From positions 1 through 5,415 of the forward strand of contig DAJV01000015.1 in assembly GCA_002496475.1 (NCBI GenBank): a stretch of DNA of 5,415 nt, read 5' to 3'. Numbering within the stretch: the first letter of the stretch is position 1; each line of letters begins with the position of its first letter. The notes under the pieces are model-generated. The model made no database searches. It saw only the letters and a list, made by a program, of their open reading frames with translations, and was not told where the DNA came from. Made by a program: the position numbers and the translations under genes. Source of the DNA: Vulcanisaeta sp. UBA163. GTDB taxonomy: Archaea; Thermoproteota; Thermoprotei; Thermoproteales; Thermocladiaceae. Below, in pieces: positions 1 through 5,384 of this stretch.

Positions 1-753
1 AGTTCCATTGAGCATCACTTAAGGAGGGCCATTAAGCGTTTTATCAAGGACTTTAGGTTAAGTAAGGCGTCAAGGACAGACCCTGGAGTCAGTGCCATTG
101 GTAATGTGATTTCTGTGAAGTATGATGATGAACTTAGGTTAATACCCAGTATGGTAAATTCAGAGTTACCAAGTGGACTTGGGATATGGGCTTGGGCAGA
201 GGTTGATGATGGCTTTCGCGCTAGAGCGGCAGTATCTAGGGCATATGCCTATGTAATGCCCTGGCTTTATGAGGATATTGATTTAATGAAGAGCGCCGCG
301 GGGTTGTTTGTGGGCTTTCATGATTTATCGAATTTCCAGGTTAAGGAGAGAGGTGTCCCGACTACAGTAATGATAAATAGCGTTGGTGTTGAGAGGATTA
401 ATGATTATCTCATGTTCACAATAGTTGGAAGTGGATTTAGGAATAAGATGATTAGGAAGATTGTTAATGCCATTAAAATGGTTGGCTCTGGGGTATTGAC
501 AATGGATGAGTTGAGAGATTTAATTGAGTTAAGGGCCAGAAGGTCAATACCGCCTGCGCCACCATATGGTCTATTACTACTGAATGTTGATTATGGCGAT
601 AGGGAACCCAATTGGATATTGTGCCCTGAGTGCCTTTCCTACGTGGTGAATTACCTCAGTAATAGGTGGTATAACTCTCTGCCTAGTTTATTTGTAATTT
701 TAAAAATTCTTCATGAGTTTATGGACATAAATAAATTATTTAGTCGTATTTAA
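1..753 (+). CDS. truA: tRNA pseudouridine synthase A, 5' end missing
   Basis: TruA isomerises uridine to pseudouridine at tRNA positions 38-40 in the anticodon arm, in the cytoplasm. The frame is open at base 1 and ends at TAA 751-753, giving 250 residues; about 30 N-terminal residues are probably outside the window, judging from the usual place of the catalytic Asp (about residue 60 in bacterial TruA). Seen here: the catalytic motif SRTDPGVSA with the nucleophilic Asp at residue 27 (bases 79-81), RAYAY at residues 80-84 (the RxYxY motif with the active-site Tyr), FHDLSNF at 106-112, GSGFRNKMIRKIV at 143-155 and APPYGLLL at 186-193. After this core comes a tail of about 50 residues with a CPEC pair (208-211) and an AT-rich end; archaeal TruA proteins often carry a C-terminal extension. 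A GTG at 106 lies after the catalytic Asp, so it cannot be the true start. The family call is firm; the exact modified tRNA position is inferred from the family. Confidence 0.95.
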   Translation, partial: SSIEHHLRRAIKRFIKDFRLSKASRTDPGVSAIGNVISVKYDDELRLIPSMVNSELPSGLGIWAWAEVDDGFRARAAVSRAYAYVMPWLYEDIDLMKSAAGLFVGFHDLSNFQVKERGVPTTVMINSVGVERINDYLMFTIVGSGFRNKMIRKIVNAIKMVGSGVLTMDELRDLIELRARRSIPPAPPYGLLLLNVDYGDREPNWILCPECLSYVVNYLSNRWYNSLPSLFVILKILHEFMDINKLFSRI

Positions 754-772
754 ACATAACATGGACCAAATG

Positions 773-780
773 TTTAAATA
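773..780 (+). promoter_or_regulatory. Archaeal TATA box upstream of the 812 gene
   Basis: The octamer TTTAAATA fits the archaeal TATA consensus and is preceded by an A-rich BRE-like stretch (accaaa). Counting about 25 bases from its centre puts transcription start near 801-803, so the GTG at 812 would have a leader of only about 10 bases. That leader contains GGGAG at 803-807, a possible weak ribosome binding site 4 bases before the GTG. The box lies just after the truA stop and suggests that the 812 gene and the following radical SAM gene form a transcription unit separate from truA. Confidence 0.65.
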
Positions 781-811
781 CCAAGTAAAATAATGTACAG
801 ATGGGAGTTTT

Positions 812-1492
812 GTGGAGTATTTTGATATTGATATGGCTTGTAGGGAGGGCTTTGGTGAGAGAAAGATAGCCTCCATGATCCAACAACGGATTGACTCCCT
901 ATCCTGGGACCTAGATCAAAACGAGCAGGAATTCCTCATCAGCTACGCATACCAGGATTTAAGGTACTACCTATTATATAGACTTGGTTTGATTAATGCA
1001 AGTGATGAGAATGCTTCGCTTGAGTTGTGTAGAATGATCTTTAAAAACGAGAAATTCATAACCAGGATTGTTGATGAATGGTTCAATTGGTGGGTAGTTA
1101 AGTGGAGGCAAAGGGTTAGGTTGGTGTTTAATGAGAATGAGCAGAAGGAGACCAATGAGAATGCGATCTCCATGGCTAATATTGATGATGCACTTAAGAA
1201 TGTACCAAAAAAGTTAGTTGAGAAATTACGTAAGGAAATAGTGATCGAGCTTATGAGACAAAATGAGGTCTGCAGCCTTGATGTTGTTTCCGACTTCATA
1301 CTAAGGACAGCCTTTAGCGAGGCAATCAATGAATTTGGAAAGGACGAATTCCTAAAACTATTAACAACTAACATAACGAAAATACGACTAAGGATACTGA
1401 AGAAGATAATGGAGATAAAGGATTCAAAGCAACCACTCGTCATCCTTAGGGTTAGGATAAACCCATCACAACCATACCAAGGAACACCATAG
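812..1492 (+). CDS. Unrecognised helical protein, first gene of a pair with the radical SAM gene
   Basis: I do not recognise this 226-residue protein. It starts with GTG at 812; the frame is closed upstream by TAA at 791-793 and no other start lies between, although an in-frame ATG at 833 (residue 8) is possible. The composition is highly charged and leucine/isoleucine-rich, suggesting an all-helical soluble protein. I see no signal peptide and no membrane segment. Notable parts: an aromatic patch LRYYLLY at residues 50-56; a tryptophan-rich basic segment at 86-106 with W90, W93, W94 and W98, followed by RQRVR; a polar linker at 107-120 (NENEQKETNENA) that may divide two helical domains; and a basic region KIRLRILKKI at 190-199. 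Only three cysteines (10, 73, 154) are present, with no metal-site spacing. It ends 4 bases before the radical SAM start, so co-transcription and a shared role are likely. The basic and aromatic segments would suit nucleic-acid or protein binding, but that is inference. Confidence 0.8.
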   Translation: MEYFDIDMACREGFGERKIASMIQQRIDSLSWDLDQNEQEFLISYAYQDLRYYLLYRLGLINASDENASLELCRMIFKNEKFITRIVDEWFNWWVVKWRQRVRLVFNENEQKETNENAISMANIDDALKNVPKKLVEKLRKEIVIELMRQNEVCSLDVVSDFILRTAFSEAINEFGKDEFLKLLTTNITKIRLRILKKIMEIKDSKQPLVILRVRINPSQPYQGTP

Positions 1493-1496
1493 AAGT

Positions 1497-3050
1497 ATGT
1501 ATAGCAAGGCATACAGGAAGGGAATGATTAGGGTAGCCATTGCCTACCCATCAACTGCCAGGGTGGCGCTTCAATCATTATCAATACACATAATCAGGAA
1601 AATACTAAGTGGGTATCCAAGTGTATACTCGGATTTCGTTTTCATGAACGACGATGGTGGATCCGTGACGAAGCCACTTAAGGATTTTGATATTGTGATA
1701 TTCTCAGTGCATTATGAACTTGATTATCCACGTATATTAAGGATGATGGAGGTAAGCGGTATAAATCCATATAGTTCCCAAAGGGCTGCTAATGATCCAT
1801 TAATAGTAATGGGTGGACCAACACTAATGGCTAATCCTGAACCCATGGCGCCCTTCGCAGACATAATACTCATCGGCGATGCAGAGGTGTTGATCCCCAC
1901 GCTTATTGATCATTACATGGAATATGGTAAGAGTATTGAGGAATACGCTAACCTAGTGGGTTTTTACATCCCATCGCTTGGTAAGTATACTGTAACTAAG
2001 GCCTTCGTAAGGGATCTATCATACTCAATAAGATTAGTTCATGATGCCACGATTGAGTTGAGTCTCGGTGATGTTAAATCGATATTTAATAACCTAACAG
2101 TCCTTGAGGTTATGAGGGGTTGTCCGAGGGGTTGCTTATTCTGTATGGAGGGGTTCATTGGTAGGCCAGTTAGGTTCGCTGATATCACTACAATTAAGGG
2201 CTTAGTTCTTAGAGATGTAAATAGGGACAGAAGGTTGATTAATGGGGTAACGTTGGTGGGCCTCTCTGTAACTGACCACCCGGGTTTTAAGGAATTAATG
2301 AATTTCCTCGTAAATGACCTGGGATTAAGCGTTTCATCTCCATCTTTACGTGTTGATTCACTGGATAGAGATGCCACTAGGTTAATTGCGAGGGGTGGCC
2401 AAAAAGTCCTCACAATAGCCCCAGAATCAAGTGAGAGATTAAGGAGGGCGTTGGGCAAGGGGTTTTCAGATGACGATATTGCCAGGGTTGCCATAGACGC
2501 AATAGACACTGGTATTGATCACTTGAAACTATACTTCATGGTTGGGTTACCTGGCGAAACTCATGATGATATAAATTCAATAACTAACCTATTATTAAGG
2601 CTCCGTAGGCTAGGTATTAAGTTCTCGCTATCGATTAATCCATGGATACCTAAACCCCACACGCCGTTGCAATGGCTACCAATGACCAGTGAAGATATAA
2701 TTAATGACCGAATTAAGGCTTTGAGGGAGATGCATGTATACACCGAGTTCTCAGTATATAATACATTTGATGCCAAGGTTCAGGCATTGCTATCACTTGG
2801 GGGTAGGGATGTTAGCGACTTGATATTTAAGGCGTCATTAACGAGCTTGGACAGGGGCTCTTGGAGGAGACTACTTAGGAAATACGAGTATTTACTTAGC
2901 AAGTACGTGTATTCGTGGAAATCCCTTAACAGTGAACTACCCTGGAGTCACATAAGGATTCCAAGTATTAGTGAGGATAATCTTAAGTCAATGCTTCTCA
3001 AGTATATTAAGGAGGTTAACATAGATCTTCCAACTCAGCACATAAGTTGA
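1497..3050 (+). CDS. B12-binding-domain radical SAM protein of unknown substrate
   Basis: A 517-residue radical SAM enzyme. N-terminal part (about 10-180) looks like a Rossmann-type B12-binding domain: it opens with the strand IRVAIAYPS (10-19) and carries the typical signature GGPTLMANPEPMAPFAD (106-122) followed by IGDAE (126-130). No DxHxxG cobalamin-ligand motif is visible, so cobalamin binding may be base-on or lost. The radical SAM core starts with CPRGCLFC, in which C209, C213 and C216 (CX3CX2C) should hold the [4Fe-4S] cluster that cleaves S-adenosylmethionine. Further core motifs are TIAPESSERLRRALGKG (306-322), KLYFMVGLPGET (344-355) and NPWIPKPHTPLQW (381-393). These motifs match the bacterial TIGR03960-like B12-binding radical SAM family better than MiaB-type methylthiotransferases, since the extra N-terminal cysteines and a TRAM domain are absent. 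ATG 1497 has no ribosome binding site; ATG 1524 (residue 10), preceded by purine run AGGAAGGGA and starting right at the first strand, is a serious alternative. Substrate unknown; context points to RNA or ribosome work. Confidence 0.88.
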   Translation: MYSKAYRKGMIRVAIAYPSTARVALQSLSIHIIRKILSGYPSVYSDFVFMNDDGGSVTKPLKDFDIVIFSVHYELDYPRILRMMEVSGINPYSSQRAANDPLIVMGGPTLMANPEPMAPFADIILIGDAEVLIPTLIDHYMEYGKSIEEYANLVGFYIPSLGKYTVTKAFVRDLSYSIRLVHDATIELSLGDVKSIFNNLTVLEVMRGCPRGCLFCMEGFIGRPVRFADITTIKGLVLRDVNRDRRLINGVTLVGLSVTDHPGFKELMNFLVNDLGLSVSSPSLRVDSLDRDATRLIARGGQKVLTIAPESSERLRRALGKGFSDDDIARVAIDAIDTGIDHLKLYFMVGLPGETHDDINSITNLLLRLRRLGIKFSLSINPWIPKPHTPLQWLPMTSEDIINDRIKALREMHVYTEFSVYNTFDAKVQALLSLGGRDVSDLIFKASLTSLDRGSWRRLLRKYEYLLSKYVYSWKSLNSELPWSHIRIPSISEDNLKSMLLKYIKEVNIDLPTQHIS

Positions 3051-3060
3051 CCCATAATAG

Positions 3061-3068
3061 TTATTAAA
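3061..3068 (+). promoter_or_regulatory. TATA box for leaderless eif6 transcription
   Basis: TTATTAAA lies in the 40-base gap between the radical SAM stop and the eif6 ATG. Its centre is about 26 bases before the A of the ATG at 3091, which predicts transcription starting at or next to the start codon. No Shine-Dalgarno sequence precedes this ATG, as expected for a leaderless mRNA. So eif6 probably has its own promoter even though read-through from upstream is also possible. Confidence 0.6.
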
Positions 3069-3090
3069 CGGGTAAATATGTAAACCAAGA

Positions 3091-3771
3091 ATGAGTAAGC
3101 ATAGGTTTGAGGTAGCACCATTAAGTATTTACGGGACCTCAACAATAGGCGTTTACATATTTACAAATAACGCATTCACTGTGGTGCCCATGGACGTCCC
3201 AGACAAGGTAATTAATTCCATAAGAGATACCTTGGGTACCACGGTGATTAAGGCATCACTGGCAAAATCACCATTGATTGGGATTTTCATTGTGGGTAAT
3301 GATAATGGCGTATTGGTACCGAGTATAGTGGCTGAGGAGGAAATTAATGAGTTGGGAAAAGGTGGGCTCAGAGTGTCGGTGATACGTACAAGGTATACGG
3401 CAATCGCCAACCTAATACTAACTAATAATAAGAAGACTGTTGCGTCACCAATAATTGAAAAGGAATTCATTAACTTAATAAGGGATACATTGGGTACCGA
3501 GGTTGTTATCGATGAGGTCTGCGGTACATACTTGGTCGGCTCAATAGCCGTGGCGAATGACAGAGGAGTATTACTAAGTCCTGAGGCTAAGGACGAGGAT
3601 GTAAAGAAGGTTAGGGATTACTTCGGGTTACCTGTTAGTGTGGGCACAGTAAACAGGGGTAGGAGTTTCCTAAGGAGTGGTCTCGTTGTTAATAATAATG
3701 GCGGTTTAGTGGGTAATGATACCACTGGCTTCGAGATAGTAAGGATCATGCAAGTACTCGGCAGTGAATAA
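3091..3771 (+). CDS. eif6: Archaeal translation initiation factor 6 (aIF6)
   Basis: aIF6/eIF6 binds the 50S (60S) ribosomal subunit at the inter-subunit face and prevents premature joining with the small subunit; the eukaryotic homologue is also needed for large-subunit maturation. The 226-residue product has the usual family length and shows the repeated pentein-fold signatures: IGIFIVGNDNGVLVP (63-77), ANLILTNNKKTVASP (106-120), VGSIAVANDRGVLLSP (149-164) and SGLVVNNNGGLVGND (196-210), each a strand followed by an Asn/Gly turn. The heptapeptide IRDTLGT occurs twice (44-50 and 130-136), reflecting the internal repeat structure. The ATG at 3091 is well placed relative to the TATA box and gives the expected N-terminus. 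It follows the radical SAM gene on the same strand and faces fau-1 tail to tail, within a cluster of RNA and ribosome genes. The family call is firm. Confidence 0.96.
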   Translation: MSKHRFEVAPLSIYGTSTIGVYIFTNNAFTVVPMDVPDKVINSIRDTLGTTVIKASLAKSPLIGIFIVGNDNGVLVPSIVAEEEINELGKGGLRVSVIRTRYTAIANLILTNNKKTVASPIIEKEFINLIRDTLGTEVVIDEVCGTYLVGSIAVANDRGVLLSPEAKDEDVKKVRDYFGLPVSVGTVNRGRSFLRSGLVVNNNGGLVGNDTTGFEIVRIMQVLGSE

Positions 3772-3797
3772 GGCTTTACTAACGGGAACTGGTGCAG

Positions 3798-3815
3798 CTG
3801 TCCCTTAATGGACAG
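3798..3815 (+). terminator. Hairpin after eif6, possible termination aid
   Basis: CTGTCC (3798-3803) can pair with GGACAG (3810-3815) around a six-base loop, in the 49-base gap between the convergent eif6 and fau-1 genes. An AT-rich stretch follows at 3818-3834. Archaeal termination depends mainly on T-rich tracts rather than on hairpins, and no long T run follows, so a terminator role is only a suggestion; the structure may mark or protect the 3' end of the mRNA. Confidence 0.35.
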
Positions 3816-3839
3816 GGAAATTATCTAATTAATTCCCTG
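3813..3839 (-). terminator. Second, overlapping hairpin at the fau-1 3' end
   Basis: CAGGGAA (3813-3819) and TTCCCTG (3833-3839) form a seven-base inverted repeat with a 13-base AT-rich loop that includes the fau-1 stop codon (3821-3823). It shares bases 3813-3815 with the hairpin at 3798-3815, so both cannot form at once. In the fau-1 transcript it would fold the last codons and the first bases after the stop. Its role as a terminator is uncertain. Confidence 0.3.
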
Positions 3840-5275
3840 GCCTTATTGAGGCATTCCTCACCAAGCCCATGCGTATTTCCTAACAACTCATTCATTAACC
3901 TCTCAACCCTAGCTTGTAATTTACTTGGTACCACACCCATGTCTCTGTATGACTTATATTCATCGTAATCAACAACCCTGGCTTCCGTTGAGTCCCACCT
4001 CTTAACTACATCAACCGCCAGGTCAATGTACAGTATGTTGGCACCCGTGAACTCAACAGGCGTGTTAATATTCACGTAAATGCCCTTGGGTCTCCAGGCG
4101 TGGTCAACATAGACGTGGGTCAGGTACTCACTACCAATTGAGGTGCAGGTAATCGCTAAGTCGCCCTCCTCCTTAGGTACGCCAAGACCATCAAGGTAAC
4201 CACCACTCCTCAATCTGCGCATTAGAACTATGTCGTCAGGTTCGAGCTTGAGGGCCTCGGCAATGCCGAGCCTAATCACCTTGCCACCCGGCTTAATATG
4301 AACAATACCAACCCTATACCTCCTACTCATCAATTGCCTCATGAACTCATTACTAAAACCAATCCTATCACTGCAGCGTCCAAGGAGCGCCTCGACTAGG
4401 TCGAGCAGTACCGTGCTCCTTCTAAGGGTCTTGTACGCGTGGTGGCCTATTATTGTTGGCATGACGTTATTCCTAACATTATCGAGCAGTAACTTAGCCC
4501 TGCCATTTAGCATTACCTCGGTTATGCACTCTCCATCCTGAAGCACCGTGTATGGCATTGATACCCTACTCGCGACAATAACCTCATTGAAGATACCCAA
4601 AGTCCTCTCAACCTCCCGAATGGCCTCGCTCTCCTTTAGGAACTGGGCACTACTCCTCCACTTAATGCTATAACCATCCAACTTACCAACGTACTTAAGA
4701 CCAACCCTAAGCAAGGCCTGCTTAACCCCATAATCCCTAATGTGCCTACTGAACAATACATCACCACTGCCAGGCACAATAGACACGTACTCGGTATCAA
4801 CCCTAATGCCCGGCACAACCACCAACTCATCACTGGGGTAAACCCTGGTCCTACTGATAATGACTGGTATCACATCACCATCAGCATAGGCATTACCTAC
4901 GGTCCTAAGTACAGCCCTCACGCCATTACCAACATCAACGAGATAATTGTTGCCCTCAACACTAACAACACCCATGACAACCCTATGAAGCGGAACAAGG
5001 GACCTCCAAACGAACGCCTCATCATCAATGACCCTGAGCAGGTCGTTGACGAAGGCATTAACAGCGTCGCACCTACCCATGACTGTAAGGGCGCCGGGAA
5101 CCCTCCCCGAATCCTTAACGGTTATGTCGGGCGCCGAGTTATTAATGTCGATATTGAACCTACTGGTTATGACGTCGGAGGCCTGTACAATGGTATGGCC
5201 GAGGTCGAGGGCCAACTTACTAATGGCCGTGGCATACTTACCCCTAATCCTAACCTTATAACCAGGGCTATTCAC
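3821..5275 (-). CDS. fau-1: FAU-1 type RNA-binding protein / RNase E/G-like ribonuclease with DUF402 domain
   Basis: The 484-residue product matches the archaeal FAU-1 (AU-1) family, typically about 470 residues, known as AU-rich RNA-binding proteins related to RNase E/G and reported to act in 5S rRNA precursor processing. Domains from the sequence: an N-terminal region (1-95); a beta-rich S1-like segment at about 98-145 (HRVVMGVVSVEG, then YLVDVGNGVRAVL); a middle region with IKWRSSAQF (204-212), IIGHHAYKTL (275-284) and PGGKVIRLGIAEAL (329-342); and a C-terminal DUF402 domain at about 355-465 with YVDHAWRPKGIYVNI (389-403), YIDLAVDVV (416-424) and YDEYKSYRDMGVVPSKL (437-453). The GTG start at 5275 is the only usable one: upstream in frame no ATG, GTG or TTG occurs before a stop at 5305-5303. 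The gene is convergent with eif6 and probably has its own promoter. Whether this copy cleaves RNA or only binds it cannot be told from the sequence; the family assignment is confident. Confidence 0.9.
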   Translation of the reverse strand: MNSPGYKVRIRGKYATAISKLALDLGHTIVQASDVITSRFNIDINNSAPDITVKDSGRVPGALTVMGRCDAVNAFVNDLLRVIDDEAFVWRSLVPLHRVVMGVVSVEGNNYLVDVGNGVRAVLRTVGNAYADGDVIPVIISRTRVYPSDELVVVPGIRVDTEYVSIVPGSGDVLFSRHIRDYGVKQALLRVGLKYVGKLDGYSIKWRSSAQFLKESEAIREVERTLGIFNEVIVASRVSMPYTVLQDGECITEVMLNGRAKLLLDNVRNNVMPTIIGHHAYKTLRRSTVLLDLVEALLGRCSDRIGFSNEFMRQLMSRRYRVGIVHIKPGGKVIRLGIAEALKLEPDDIVLMRRLRSGGYLDGLGVPKEEGDLAITCTSIGSEYLTHVYVDHAWRPKGIYVNINTPVEFTGANILYIDLAVDVVKRWDSTEARVVDYDEYKSYRDMGVVPSKLQARVERLMNELLGNTHGLGEECLNKARELIR

Positions 5276-5300
5276 AAGTGGAGCATGTATTGAGTGCCGG

Positions 5301-5312
5301 AATTAAAATTTA
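5301..5312 (-). promoter_or_regulatory. Proximal TATA-like element for fau-1
   Basis: Read on the - strand this stretch is TAAATTTTAATT, an AT-only island in otherwise GC-richer surroundings. Its centre is about 31 bases upstream of the GTG start at 5275, which would place transcription start about 5 bases before the start codon, giving a nearly leaderless mRNA. No Shine-Dalgarno sequence is seen before the GTG, which agrees. The match to the TATA consensus is imperfect. Confidence 0.5.
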
Positions 5313-5342
5313 CGACATGAAGCCTAACGGCAAACACCATAC

Positions 5343-5350
5343 CTTATATA
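5343..5350 (+). promoter_or_regulatory. Strong TATA-like octamer in the fau-1 upstream region
   Basis: CTTATATA is a textbook archaeal TATA box on the + strand and would start a transcript near 5371-5373, at the edge of the structured right end. Because the core is nearly symmetric (TATATAAG on the other strand), it could instead be a distal promoter for fau-1 with a start near 5322 and a leader of about 45 bases. The sequence alone does not decide the direction. Confidence 0.4.
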
Positions 5351-5374
5351 CGAGGCAGTTATTAATCCGAGGGC

Positions 5375-5384
5375 CAGCGCGCTG
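5375..5384. repeat. Perfect 10-base palindrome CAGCGCGCTG
   Basis: The ten bases equal their own reverse complement. They sit within a looser inverted repeat (GAG at 5369-5371 opposite CTC at 5389-5391) and just before the hairpin at 5391-5410. It could be part of a folded RNA, a transposon end or a protein-binding site; a short GC palindrome can also arise by chance. Confidence 0.5.

Noticed and set aside
106..753. truA starting at the GTG at 106
   Set aside because: The frame is open to base 1, and the catalytic motif SRTDPGVSA lies upstream of 106; starting there would remove the active-site Asp.
812..1492. GINS-like replication subunit
   Set aside because: The helical, charged character and a Lys/Arg-Leu-rich late helix recalled archaeal GINS proteins, but I cannot find their domain signature and the gene context is not replication.
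967..1512. Open frame of 181 codons on the - strand
   Set aside because: It lies opposite the 812-1492 gene, has a Ser/Phe/Leu-rich low-information product with no family motif and no promoter; it is an antisense shadow.
2039..2776. Open frames on the - strand opposite the radical SAM gene (2039-2509 and 2561-2776)
   Set aside because: They are antisense to conserved radical SAM motifs and show no recognisable motif of their own.
1497..3050. MiaB/CDKAL1-type tRNA methylthiotransferase
   Set aside because: The N-terminal domain lacks the three extra cluster cysteines and the C-terminus lacks a TRAM domain; the motifs fit the B12-binding radical SAM type better.
3153..3470. Open frame on the - strand opposite eif6
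   Set aside because: Antisense to a confidently identified gene, with no motif or start signals.
4742..5293. Open frame of 183 codons on the + strand opposite fau-1, with smaller ones at 4341-4541 and 5028-5261
   Set aside because: The product is rich in Asn, Pro, Thr and His as expected from the complement of the fau-1 coding bias; no family motif, and fau-1 explains the stretch.
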